Shown: piece by piece, positions 16,760 to 25,615 of the stretch
Numbering within the stretch: position 1 is the first letter of the stretch
Layout of the letters: each line of letters opens with the position of its first letter
Source of the DNA: JAMHWD01 sp035911135
GTDB taxonomy: Bacteria > Pseudomonadota > Alphaproteobacteria > Micavibrionales > Micavibrionaceae
Assembly: GCA_035911135.1 (NCBI GenBank)
Contig: JAMHWD010000044.1
Coordinates: forward strand, 1 to 64,000
DNA length: 64,000 nucleotides
Reading direction: 5' to 3'
Notes under the pieces: generated by a model
Database searches by the model: none
The model's input: the letters and a program-made list of their open reading frames with translations, nothing else
Told to the model about the DNA's origin: nothing
Made by a program: the position numbers and the translations under genes

Positions 16760-17902
16760 CTAAGATATTTTAAAATATCTTTCCATCACGCGCGTGTAAA
16801 TGCGCGTGATGTCGTTCAGGTCGCTGACTTTGGCATTTTCATTAATCTGATGGATGCTGGCATTCACCGCGCCGCATTCAATGACGGGGCAGTAATTCAC
16901 GATAAAACGCGCATCCGATGTGCCTCCTGTCGTTGTATAGGCCGGGCGCTTGCCGGCTATATCCTCGACAGATGCTGCGACAACCTCGCTCCAGGGGCCG
17001 GGCTTGGTGATGAAACTCTCGGCGTTGCCCTCGAAGGCGATATCGTATTTCAGGCCCGTATCATTCAATAAGGCACGGATTTTTTCCATCAGGCTTTGCT
17101 TGGTCCAATTATCATTATAGCGAATGTTAAAGCTGAGGCGGCCGCTGGCCGGGATGACGTTGCTGGCCTTGTTGCCGACATCAATCGTGGTGATCTCCAG
17201 ATTGGTGGCGCTGAAATATTCATTGCCCTTATCAAATATATATGAGGCCAGCGCATTGCCGAGTTTAATCAGCCGGGGCAGTGGATTATCGGCCAGTTGC
17301 TGATAGGCGACATGGCCCTGTTTGCCTGTTACCGTGATATGACCGTTGAGTGATCCGCGGCGTCCGATCTTGATCTCCTGCCCCAGCATTTTCGGGTTGG
17401 TGGGTTCGCCGACCAGCGCCACATCCGGCGTATGACCATTGGTCGCCATCCATTCCAGAACCTTCACTGTGCCGTTCACGGCCTCGGCTTCTTCATCGCC
17501 CGTGATCAGCAGGCTGATCGAGCCTTTAAATGCCGGGTATTTTTTTACAAATTCAATGGCGGCGACCGTAAAAGCTGCAACCGAACCTTTCATGTCACTG
17601 GCCCCGCGGCCATATAAAATCCCGTTCTCGACATGAGGATTAAAGGGGCCGTAAGCCCAGGCTGCCTCATCGCCCGGTGGCACGACATCGGTATGACCCG
17701 CGTAACACAGATGCGGGCCCTTATCGCCGAAACGGGCAAAAAGGTTCTCGATCCTCTCTGCCCCTGTTCCAAAGGGCAGGTCATGGCAAGTAAACCCGGC
17801 CGCGCTTAAAGGCGTCTTTAGGATATTTTGTGCCCCGGCATCAGCCGGTGTGACGGATTTGCAGGCAATCAGAGCTTTGGCGAGGTCGAGTGTATTTATC
17901 AT
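16760..17902 (-). CDS. dapE: Succinyl-diaminopimelate desuccinylase
   Basis: A 380-residue M20-family dinuclear zinc hydrolase that releases meso-DAP precursor from N-succinyl-LL-DAP in lysine and peptidoglycan synthesis. Seen: C-Y-A-G-H-T-D-V-V-P-P-G with the metal-binding histidine, GRGASDMKGSVAAF with the bridging aspartate, ITGDEEAEAVNGT with the general-base and metal glutamates, and a lid domain with N-I-R-Y-N-D near residue 260. It is on the same strand as dapD, but a gene on the opposite strand lies between them. Confidence 0.97.
   Translation of the reverse strand: MINTLDLAKALIACKSVTPADAGAQNILKTPLSAAGFTCHDLPFGTGAERIENLFARFGDKGPHLCYAGHTDVVPPGDEAAWAYGPFNPHVENGILYGRGASDMKGSVAAFTVAAIEFVKKYPAFKGSISLLITGDEEAEAVNGTVKVLEWMATNGHTPDVALVGEPTNPKMLGQEIKIGRRGSLNGHITVTGKQGHVAYQQLADNPLPRLIKLGNALASYIFDKGNEYFSATNLEITTIDVGNKASNVIPASGRLSFNIRYNDNWTKQSLMEKIRALLNDTGLKYDIAFEGNAESFITKPGPWSEVVAASVEDIAGKRPAYTTTGGTSDARFIVNYCPVIECGAVNASIHQINENAKVSDLNDITRIYTRVMERYFKIS
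16762..16811. repeat. Two adjacent perfect inverted repeats in the 3' end of dapE
   Basis: A 20-base palindrome, AAGATATTTTAAAATATCTT (16762-16781), is followed directly by CATCACGCGC ... GCGCGTGATG (16784-16793 with 16802-16811, loop of 8). Both fall in the last codons of dapE and in the gap to the convergent PRC-barrel gene. They could shape 3' ends of both transcripts, but there is no clear T tract for an intrinsic terminator. Confidence 0.5.
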
Positions 17903-17970
17903 AATACTTGATTTTTCCGGTGCGTATCTTTATAACATCCATAATTACCAAAAACAGGGCGCAAATACCT

Positions 17971-19740
17971 ATGGATTTTTTCGGGATTGATATTTTCGCG
18001 TGGTTTGATGTGTCCGCCCCTTTGGGTGATGTGATAACCTATGTCAGCGCCCTTGCGCCCTCTGCGTTTAAAATTCCGCTACTCGCGCCGTTATATATCA
18101 AGGCCGAAGGGTGGGATGGCAGCTCTTCCGCGGCAGATAAAAAACCAGAGAAGCAAGATGAAGCGCCTTCCGCGACAGGCGGCGGGAGATTTCATGCTGA
18201 TGGATTTAATCCTTACCTGCCGGCGCGAAATTCTGACGATGATCTAATCTTGTGGGATGATCCGTCTCCTGCAGAAGAACATTGGCCACCGGATAATGGC
18301 AGTGAACCTCAACAATCTGCTCATAAGCATTTGAAATCGAGTGTTCCCACTGCACGAGGGGCCAAAATCGTATCTTCAACGCGGCCTGCTGAAACAAAGG
18401 GATATTTGCTCAAGCTTAGAGAACTGCCTTTGATATCATGGCCGGCCCATGAAATTTCAGGCTATTATCAATGGGCCAAGGATAAAGCGCAGGGAAGCGG
18501 CCTTGATGTTCTGAAACAAAACCATTCCCAAAATGGCGTAACAGACAAATCAAAATATAACGTCATTGCCATTATCTCTGTCTTGCCGCTGGAAGAAATC
18601 ATTGCGCTCGATCCTGTTGCCGTCAGTGAACTGGCTGATTTTTCGGATATGGATATGATGGGCTGGGATGCTCATGAGCGCCGTCTTGTAGAAAACGCGA
18701 AAACCAATCTGGATTCAGTGCTGCCCAGCAGGATCAAGGCGCGAGCCGGCGCCTTATCCCATACCGATATTGATGACATCCGCAGCTGGGGCAGGCAGTT
18801 GGAAGAGGCGCGGCTTAGTGTGTTTAAATCGCTGCGTAAGGAAAGCAGCGCCGAGGCCATCGCGGCATTGGGGCAAAAAACAAAGGGCAGTGTTATCAGC
18901 GCGGATCTGCAGGCCGTTTTGACCGCCAAAAGACCAACAGGATTATCCGGCGTGTTTTTCTCGCTTGGTCTTTATCGCAATAAATCAGGGATGGAGATTT
19001 TCAGCACCACTTATCGTGAAAACGATACGACCGAATTTGTGGATTATCGTACATTCACTGATGAAAAAAAGCGTATGCGCGCGGCAGATCTGATCGAGGA
19101 GATGGAGGCGCAATACCGCGGTGAAATCAAGGAGATTGAGCGCGATATCCCCGAAGCCGATTCTGCCGTGGCGTTGGTGCAGCTTTACCGCAATATTACC
19201 AATGTTTGCTTGCGGACTTTGCAGCATAATCGCACACGCCTGATTGAAGAAGAAAAGGCAGCGCTCGGCGCGCATTATCAAAATGATGATGATGCCTCCA
19301 TCTTGCGGCAGGGTTTTGAAAAGGCAGAAAGTCTTGAGGCTGATATTGACCGGCGCATTGAGCATTTACGGTTATCTGTCGTAACTTGCGACCGGGAGGT
19401 TCTGTATCATCTGGCCAATGCCCGGTTGTTGAAAACCTTGAAGGACCGGAAATCGGATCTGGTGAATATAAAGATCGAGGCGCTGCGCGGTCAGTATGAT
19501 CAGCATCGTTTGCAAGGGAAAATGAATGCACTGGAAGCCGATGCACAGATCATCGAAATGCTTGCCGTTCTGCAAGGCGAGCAGGAGGCCATTGAAGAAA
19601 TTGAAATCCTGAGCAAGCAGGGCGCAGATCCTGTTGTCTTGCTGGAGCATAAGCAATATCTGGCGCTTCCTGATTTGCGGGAAAAAGAGCCGCAAAAAAT
19701 TGAAGCTGAAATTTCTTCACCCGCGCCGGGTAAGGATTGA
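17971..19740 (+). CDS. Unknown 589-residue protein, helical C-terminal half
   Basis: No known family is recognised. From ATG 17971 the N-terminus (MDFFGIDIFAWFDVSAPLGD) is hydrophobic, then a low-complexity, charged and proline-rich linker extends to about residue 150. From about residue 220 onward the protein is strongly helical and charged, with long heptad-like stretches (DLIEEMEAQYRGEIKEIERD, KALGAHYQ..., LEADIDRRIEHLRL) consistent with coiled coils. It ends 3 bases from the dapD stop and lies between dapE and dapD on the opposite strand. It may be a lineage-specific insertion; an upstream TTG at 17908 is an alternative start. Confidence 0.7.
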   Translation: MDFFGIDIFAWFDVSAPLGDVITYVSALAPSAFKIPLLAPLYIKAEGWDGSSSAADKKPEKQDEAPSATGGGRFHADGFNPYLPARNSDDDLILWDDPSPAEEHWPPDNGSEPQQSAHKHLKSSVPTARGAKIVSSTRPAETKGYLLKLRELPLISWPAHEISGYYQWAKDKAQGSGLDVLKQNHSQNGVTDKSKYNVIAIISVLPLEEIIALDPVAVSELADFSDMDMMGWDAHERRLVENAKTNLDSVLPSRIKARAGALSHTDIDDIRSWGRQLEEARLSVFKSLRKESSAEAIAALGQKTKGSVISADLQAVLTAKRPTGLSGVFFSLGLYRNKSGMEIFSTTYRENDTTEFVDYRTFTDEKKRMRAADLIEEMEAQYRGEIKEIERDIPEADSAVALVQLYRNITNVCLRTLQHNRTRLIEEEKAALGAHYQNDDDASILRQGFEKAESLEADIDRRIEHLRLSVVTCDREVLYHLANARLLKTLKDRKSDLVNIKIEALRGQYDQHRLQGKMNALEADAQIIEMLAVLQGEQEAIEEIEILSKQGADPVVLLEHKQYLALPDLREKEPQKIEAEISSPAPGKD

Positions 19741-19743
19741 TGA

Positions 19744-20613
19744 TTAATCCCGCAGCAATTCATTGATCGCAGTTTTGGATCGTGTCTGTGCGTCCACGCG
19801 CTTGACAATCACGGCGCATGATAATGACGGCCCCGGCGTACCATCGGGCAGGTTTTTGCCCGGCATCGCGCCCGGCACAACCACGGAATAGGATGGCACG
19901 CGGCCTATAAAAATCTCGCCGGTGTTGCGGTCGATAATCTTGGTCGAGGCGCTGATGAATACGCCCATGGACAGGACGGATCCTTCCTCCACGATCACGC
20001 CCTCAACAACTTCGGACCTTGCGCCGATAAAACAGTTATCTTCGATGATGGTGGGGTTGGCCTGTAAGGGCTCCAATACGCCGCCAATGCCAACACCGCC
20101 GGATAGATGCACATTCTTGCCGATTTGCGCGCAGGAACCTACCGTTGCCCAAGTATCCACCATCGTGCCTTCATCGACAAACGCGCCGACATTGACAAAG
20201 GATGGCATCAGGACGACATTCTTGGCGATATGGGCGCTATGGCGCACCACGCAATTGGGAACGGCGCGAAATCCGGCCTTGGCGAATTCATTCTCGCCCC
20301 AGTTTTCAAATTTGCTGTCCACCTTGTCATACCAGCCCGATTTTCCGGGGCCGCCGGGAATAACCGCCATCGGTTTCAGGCGAAAAGATAATAGTACGGC
20401 CTTTTTCAGCCATTGATGCGTTTGCCACTGGCCTTCGATTTTTTCGGCAACGCGTAGGGCGCCGCAATCCAAAAGGCGCAAGGCTTCTTCTACGGTATCG
20501 CGGTTCTCGCCTTTGGTGGCGCTGGAGATATCCGCGCGGGCTTCCCATGCGTTTTCAATGATAGTCATCATGGCGGCAGTATCAGAAGTTTTAAGGGCAG
20601 CTTGGGCGGTCAT
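19744..20613 (-). CDS. dapD: Tetrahydrodipicolinate N-succinyltransferase
   Basis: A 289-residue DapD that transfers succinyl from succinyl-CoA to tetrahydrodipicolinate. A helical N-terminal domain is followed by the left-handed beta-helix with hexapeptide repeats: V-V-R-H-S-A-H-I-A-K-N-V-V-L-M-P, then GAFVDEGTMVDTWATVGSCA and I-G-G-V-L-E-P. The C-terminal segment S-Y-S-V-V-V-P-G is also conserved. Length is normal. With dapE it supplies DAP for the cell wall. Confidence 0.97.
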   Translation of the reverse strand: MTAQAALKTSDTAAMMTIIENAWEARADISSATKGENRDTVEEALRLLDCGALRVAEKIEGQWQTHQWLKKAVLLSFRLKPMAVIPGGPGKSGWYDKVDSKFENWGENEFAKAGFRAVPNCVVRHSAHIAKNVVLMPSFVNVGAFVDEGTMVDTWATVGSCAQIGKNVHLSGGVGIGGVLEPLQANPTIIEDNCFIGARSEVVEGVIVEEGSVLSMGVFISASTKIIDRNTGEIFIGRVPSYSVVVPGAMPGKNLPDGTPGPSLSCAVIVKRVDAQTRSKTAINELLRD

Positions 20614-20686
20614 GAGGCGGTCAAATCCTTGCTTGTGAACGGGGTATTTTATACTCTGGCTTTTTAGTTAAAATACTTGGCCCCCA

Positions 20687-21658
20687 ATGACAAGCCCCAA
20701 TATGACTGTTCGCATTCAATGGAACACTTTGCCTCTTGCGCTCTGGCAGGAAAAATTTGCGCGTGTCTCAAGGGCTTCGCTGTTGCAATCCTATGAATAT
20801 GCCAAAGGGGTTGCGTCTTCCCGCGGTGTGCGGCCGCGCTGGGGGATCATAGAAATTGACGGGCAAGAGGCTGGTATGATGCAGGTCATGGAAAGCGCGC
20901 TTTTTAAAAATGCGCTGCATGGCTGGATGCTGGATCAGGGGCCGTTATGGTTTGAAGGTTATGGCTCTGCCGATCATTTTGATGCAGTTTTACAGGCGCT
21001 TCGGGCTGAGTGGCCGCGGCGGATCGGGCGGCGCGCGCGGATTATCCCCAATATTCCGGCGCGGCGCGGGTATGAGGCGCTTTTAAAATCTCACGGCTTT
21101 AAACCGGGGCGCGGTAACGCGGCGTATGAGACAATCTGGATCGATCTCACGCAATCAGAAGAAGATCTTCGCGCGTCTTTGAAAAAGAACTGGCGCGGGT
21201 CTTTGCAAAAAGCCGAACGCTCCGGCCTTGTTTTTGAAACAGACCGCGCCGGGCAGCATCTGGGCTGGTTTCTGGGCGGTTATGCGGTGGATAAGGAACT
21301 CAAATCCTATAAGGGGCCATCTTCCAAACTGCTGCGTAATCTGGCCGTTTCTTTTGCGCCTGCTGGCGGGCTTCATATTGGCCGGGCCATAAAAAATGGC
21401 GAGGCGCTGGCCGGAGTGTTGATTTTCCGTCACGGGTCATCGGCGACCTATCAGGCGGGATGGACCACGCCGGAAGGGCGCGATCTTTGCGCCCATCACG
21501 GGTTGCTTTTCCGGGCGATGCTGGATCTCAAGGCATCGGGCGTGCGGGATTTTGATCTGGGCGGGATCAACGCCTATGATTCCCAAGGCTTGCGCGATTT
21601 TAAAACCGGCATGGGCGGTGATCTGGTGGCCGCGCCGGGGCTTTATATCGATGCGTGA
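20687..21658 (+). CDS. FemAB-like GNAT-fold transferase
   Basis: A 323-residue protein resembling the FemA/FemB peptidoglycan-bridge or BioF2-like acyltransferase families. Seen: L-Q-S-Y-E-Y-A-K-G near residue 35, a Lys/Arg-rich L-K-K-N-W-R-G-S-L-Q-K-A helix near residue 165, and the family C-terminal block DFDLGGINAYDSQGLRDFKT followed by G-M-G-G-D. No signal peptide. It may act on lipid-linked or envelope precursors, which fits its place just upstream of glmU and glmS, but the substrate is unknown. ATG 20702 is an alternative start. Confidence 0.78.
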   Translation: MTSPNMTVRIQWNTLPLALWQEKFARVSRASLLQSYEYAKGVASSRGVRPRWGIIEIDGQEAGMMQVMESALFKNALHGWMLDQGPLWFEGYGSADHFDAVLQALRAEWPRRIGRRARIIPNIPARRGYEALLKSHGFKPGRGNAAYETIWIDLTQSEEDLRASLKKNWRGSLQKAERSGLVFETDRAGQHLGWFLGGYAVDKELKSYKGPSSKLLRNLAVSFAPAGGLHIGRAIKNGEALAGVLIFRHGSSATYQAGWTTPEGRDLCAHHGLLFRAMLDLKASGVRDFDLGGINAYDSQGLRDFKTGMGGDLVAAPGLYIDA

Positions 21659-21690
21659 CAAGCACCGCAAAAAGGTGCTAAAAGCCTGAT

Positions 21691-23031
21691 ATGAAACAGA
21701 ACACGCCCCTTGCTATTGTTATTCTTGCCGCCGGAAAAGGCAGCCGCATGAAATCCGACCTGCCAAAGGTCATGCATGCGCTGGCCGGCAAGCCGATTAT
21801 CTCCGTGCTGATTGATCAGGCCCAGCGCTTGAAGCCGGAACGCATCATCGTTGTCACCGCGCCGGATATGCAAGGGCTTCGTGATCTTGTGAAGCCGCAT
21901 ATTGCCGTCATCCAGGAAAAGCAAAACGGCACGGCGGACGCCGTGAAGGCCGCGCTGCCCGCCCTCGAAGGCTTTGATGGCAATGTGCTGATCCTGCTGG
22001 GCGATGAGCCTTTTGTGCCGCTGAATGTATTGGGTGAAATGGCGGCGAATAAAAATCCATCCGTCATGGCGATCATCCCGGAAGATGCCACCGGCTTGGG
22101 CCGCGTCCTGACCGATGAAAGCGGCTATCTCGACCGCATTGTCGAGGATAAAGACTGCACCGATGAGGAACGCGAGATTTATCTCTGCAATGCCGGGAAT
22201 TTTTGCGTGCCGTCAAAATCGCTGGCCAAATGGCTGAATGGTGTGGGCAATAAAAACGCGCAAGGCGAATATTATCTGACCGATATGCCTGCGGTGGCTA
22301 CCAAGGATGGCATGAAATTCGAGGTTTTCACCGTGCCCATCGATCATGTCTGGGGCATTAATGACCGTTTACAACTGGCCGAGCATGAGCGCATCTATCA
22401 GGAGATGATGCGCGATCATTTCCTGATCCATGGTGTGACCATGCTGGACCCGGAAAGCGTCTATTTCCATCATGACACCAAAATCGCCGCCGGCGTTATT
22501 ATCGAACCCAATGTCTTCTTTGGACCTGGTGTCGAAATAGAGGACGGCGTGCATATCAAGGCTTTCTGCCATATCGAAGGCGCAAAAATCGGGGCGGGTA
22601 CGACCGTCGGTCCCTTCGCGCGCCTGCGTCCGGGCAGCGAGATCGGGCAGGATGTGCGCATCGGCAATTTCGTGGAAATCAAGAAATCATCCATCGGGGG
22701 CGGCGCGAAAATCTCGCATCTGGCCTATGTCGGGGATTGCACGATGGGCGCTGATGTCAATTTCTCCTGCGGCGCGATTACGGTCAATTATGACGGGTAT
22801 GACAAGTTCGAAACCCATATCGGCGATGGCGCGATGATTGGCTCGAATGTTTCCCTCGTGGCCCCGGTTGAGGTCGGCGCGGGCGCGATTATCGCGGCCG
22901 GATCGACCATTACCCAGAATGTCCCGGCGGATTCGCTGGCCATTGGCCGCGAGAAAGACAGCGTCCGCGAAGGCTGGGCGGGTGATTTCCGTGCCAAGAA
23001 GCAAAATGGAAATTCTTCGGGCAAAAAATAA
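21691..23031 (+). CDS. glmU: Bifunctional GlcNAc-1-phosphate uridyltransferase / GlcN-1-P acetyltransferase
   Basis: A 446-residue GlmU that makes UDP-GlcNAc. The N-terminal pyrophosphorylase domain has LAAGKGSRMKSDLPKVMH and Q-N-G-T-A-D-A-V. From about residue 245 the left-handed beta-helix acetyltransferase domain carries V-G-P-F-A-R-L-R-P, N-F-V-E-I-K-K-S, SHLAYVGDC and the N-Y-D-G-Y loop. glmS follows after 71 bases, giving consecutive steps of amino-sugar synthesis. Confidence 0.98.
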   Translation: MKQNTPLAIVILAAGKGSRMKSDLPKVMHALAGKPIISVLIDQAQRLKPERIIVVTAPDMQGLRDLVKPHIAVIQEKQNGTADAVKAALPALEGFDGNVLILLGDEPFVPLNVLGEMAANKNPSVMAIIPEDATGLGRVLTDESGYLDRIVEDKDCTDEEREIYLCNAGNFCVPSKSLAKWLNGVGNKNAQGEYYLTDMPAVATKDGMKFEVFTVPIDHVWGINDRLQLAEHERIYQEMMRDHFLIHGVTMLDPESVYFHHDTKIAAGVIIEPNVFFGPGVEIEDGVHIKAFCHIEGAKIGAGTTVGPFARLRPGSEIGQDVRIGNFVEIKKSSIGGGAKISHLAYVGDCTMGADVNFSCGAITVNYDGYDKFETHIGDGAMIGSNVSLVAPVEVGAGAIIAAGSTITQNVPADSLAIGREKDSVREGWAGDFRAKKQNGNSSGKK

Positions 23032-23102
23032 ATTGCCGCTTTGCAACAATCCGTAAAACATTGTGATTTTGCAGCGCTCTTATACATTGGTAGGATATTG
23101 AT

Positions 23103-24932
23103 ATGTGCGGAATTATTGGAATTTTAAGTGAAAACGATGTGGCCCCCAGACTGGTGGAGGGTTTGCGCCGTCTTGAATATCGCGGGTATGATTCCGCCGG
23201 TATCGCGACCTTAAGCAATGGCCATATCTCCCGTTGCCGGGCGGAGGGGAAATTATCCAATCTCGAAAACCGCCTCGCGCAATTGCCCCTCGCCGGTAAT
23301 GCGGGCATCGGCCATACGCGCTGGGCCACCCATGGCGGCCCGACGGAGGGCAACGCCCACCCGCATGCCACCGACCGCGTGGCCGTCGTGCATAACGGCA
23401 TTATCGAGAATTACGCCGCGTTAAAGGCCGAGCTGGAAGAAACCCAAGCCCGGTTCGAAACCGATACCGACACCGAAGTCATCGTGCATCTTTGCACTTA
23501 TTACCTGAAACAAGGCCTCTCCCCGCAGGAAGCCGCCAATAAGACATTCGACCGCCTGCACGGGGCCTATGCGATTGTGATGATTTTTTCGGGCGAGCAT
23601 AATCTGATGATTGGCTGCCGTCAGGGCACGCCGCTGGCCGTGGGGTATGGCGAGGGCGAGATGTTTGTGGCCTCTGATTCCTATGCGCTTGCGCCCTTGA
23701 CCAAGAAAATCTGCTTCCTTGAAGATGGCGACCGCGTGATTGTTACGCGTGAAAAGGCGCTGATTTATACCAATGATAATACGCCTGTCGAGCGCGCGAT
23801 TCGCGTGACCGCGCAATCGGGCGCCAGCGCCGGCAAGGGCGAATATCGCCATTTCATGCTCAAGGAAATCTACGAGCAACCCGCCGTGATCGGCGATACG
23901 CTGAATTCCTATGTGCATCCATCCACCGGCGCGATCAGCCTGCCTGATGATGTCATGGCGGCCCTTGTTGCCGCGCCGCGTATCACATTGGTGGCTTGCG
24001 GCACGGCGTTTTATGCCTGCATGGTGGCCAAATACTGGTTCGAGCAGGTGGCCCGCGTGCCATGCGAGATTGATATTGCCTCGGAATTCCGTTACCGCGA
24101 AGCGCCGATGCCAAAAGACGGCCTTGCGATTTTCGTCTCCCAAAGCGGGGAGACGCTGGATACGCTAGAAGCCCTTCGTTATTCCAAACGTCAGGGCCAG
24201 AAAATCCTCTCGATTGTGAATACGATTGAGAGCACGATCGAGCGTGAATCCGACATGGTGCTGCATACGCTGGCGGGCCCGGAAATCGGTGTGGCCTCGA
24301 CCAAGGCCTTTACCACACAGATCGCCACGCTGGCCTGTATGGCGCTGGCTTTGGGCCGGGCGAAGAATATTCTCTCCGCCGCGCAGGAACAGGATATGGC
24401 TGAAGCCTTGCGTCATCTGCCCAAGGCGGCGCTTGATATCTTAACCCATGATCAGGCGATCCAGAAAATTGCCGGGGAAATTGCCGAGGCGCGTGATGTT
24501 CTTTATTTTGGGCGTGGGTCTTTGTACCCGCTGGCGCTCGAAGGCGCGCTGAAATTAAAAGAGATTTCCTATATCCATGCCGAAGGCTATGCCGCCGGGG
24601 AAATGAAACACGGGCCGATTGCCCTGATTGATGACCGTGTGCCCATCGTGGTGATCGCGCCGGGCAATGATCCCTTGTTTGAAAAATCAGCCTCCAATAT
24701 GCAAGAGGCCGTGGCCCGCGGCGGGAGAGTTTTCCTGATTTCCGATCATGAAGGGGCCGAGGCCTTGAAGAAAATCTCGACATGGACGATCAAGATGGAT
24801 GCGGTGCATCCCTTTGTCGCGCCGATCCTTTATGCCATCCCTGTTCAGCTTCTGGCCTATCACGTGGCCGTGATCAAGGGGACAGATGTCGATCAGCCGC
24901 GCAATCTTGCAAAGTCTGTGACGGTAGAGTAA
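23103..24932 (+). CDS. glmS: Glutamine-fructose-6-phosphate aminotransferase (isomerizing)
   Basis: A 609-residue GlmS. The N-terminal class II glutaminase begins M-C-G-I-I-G-I-L, so Cys2 becomes the nucleophile after Met removal, with R-W-A-T-H-G and H-N-G-I-I-E-N-Y-A following. Two SIS domains bind fructose-6-phosphate: A-C-G-T-A-F-Y-A with S-Q-S-G-E-T-L-D-T, then FGRGSLYPLALEGALKLKEI. The tail N-L-A-K-S-V-T-V-E is canonical. It provides GlcN-6-P to the GlmU pathway. Confidence 0.98.
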   Translation: MCGIIGILSENDVAPRLVEGLRRLEYRGYDSAGIATLSNGHISRCRAEGKLSNLENRLAQLPLAGNAGIGHTRWATHGGPTEGNAHPHATDRVAVVHNGIIENYAALKAELEETQARFETDTDTEVIVHLCTYYLKQGLSPQEAANKTFDRLHGAYAIVMIFSGEHNLMIGCRQGTPLAVGYGEGEMFVASDSYALAPLTKKICFLEDGDRVIVTREKALIYTNDNTPVERAIRVTAQSGASAGKGEYRHFMLKEIYEQPAVIGDTLNSYVHPSTGAISLPDDVMAALVAAPRITLVACGTAFYACMVAKYWFEQVARVPCEIDIASEFRYREAPMPKDGLAIFVSQSGETLDTLEALRYSKRQGQKILSIVNTIESTIERESDMVLHTLAGPEIGVASTKAFTTQIATLACMALALGRAKNILSAAQEQDMAEALRHLPKAALDILTHDQAIQKIAGEIAEARDVLYFGRGSLYPLALEGALKLKEISYIHAEGYAAGEMKHGPIALIDDRVPIVVIAPGNDPLFEKSASNMQEAVARGGRVFLISDHEGAEALKKISTWTIKMDAVHPFVAPILYAIPVQLLAYHVAVIKGTDVDQPRNLAKSVTVE

Positions 24933-24943
24933 TTCTTTAAGGC

Positions 24944-25615
24944 ATGAATCTGAAATCCTCTTTTTTCTGGCTGGTATTGCCTGTCTGCGCCCTGATCGCG
25001 CAGGCCTTTATTGAAGTTTCCTTTACACCTGAGGTGCTGGCCGGGATACATTCGGAATTCGGCCCGCATGAACTGCTGCAATTTTTCATTATCGCGCTGG
25101 CGATTGTTCCGGCCGTGATGATTTTAAGAATGCCCCAGTTGAAGAAAATGCCGTTTCTTTATGGCTGGGCGGGTATTGCGCTGTTGGCCTGCATCTATGT
25201 CGCCGGCGAGGAAATGACCTGGGGCCAGCATATCATGAAGTGGAGTACGCCGGAATACTGGGCGGCTATCAATGATCAGGGCGAGACAAATCTTCATAAT
25301 ACCTCTTCATGGCTGGATCAGAAGCCGCGCCTTGTGCTGGAGATTGGCGTTATTGTCGGTGGCCTTATTATCCCGCTTTTGATGCGCTTTCAGCCTCGGT
25401 TATTGCCAGCGCGTTTTGCGGTGATTTATCCCGATTACAGGCTTTCGCTGATTGCCGGGGTGGTTCTGGCTTCCAAGATTATTGATAAATTCATTGAAAA
25501 GGAATTGGGCTTTACCATCCTGCACCGCGGCAGCGAAGTCGAGGAGCTGTTCCTGTTCTATTTCGTGCTGCTTTACCTTGTGTATCTGCGCGAGAAAATA
25601 AAAATTTCCCTATAA
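24944..25615 (+). CDS. Membrane protein with GEEMTWGQ / QGETNLHN motifs
   Basis: A 223-residue inner-membrane protein with about six hydrophobic segments (roughly 7-28, 45-62, 71-90, 130-150, 168-186, 204-220). Between helices 3 and 4 it carries AGEEMTWGQHIMKWSTP and then N-D-Q-G-E-T-N-L-H-N, acidic and histidine residues conserved in a widespread uncharacterised membrane family. Such clustered E/H/N residues at a membrane face suggest an active or metal site, but no activity is known to me. It starts 11 bases after glmS and its end overlaps the convergent prmA by 6 bases. Confidence 0.78.
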   Translation: MNLKSSFFWLVLPVCALIAQAFIEVSFTPEVLAGIHSEFGPHELLQFFIIALAIVPAVMILRMPQLKKMPFLYGWAGIALLACIYVAGEEMTWGQHIMKWSTPEYWAAINDQGETNLHNTSSWLDQKPRLVLEIGVIVGGLIIPLLMRFQPRLLPARFAVIYPDYRLSLIAGVVLASKIIDKFIEKELGFTILHRGSEVEELFLFYFVLLYLVYLREKIKISL

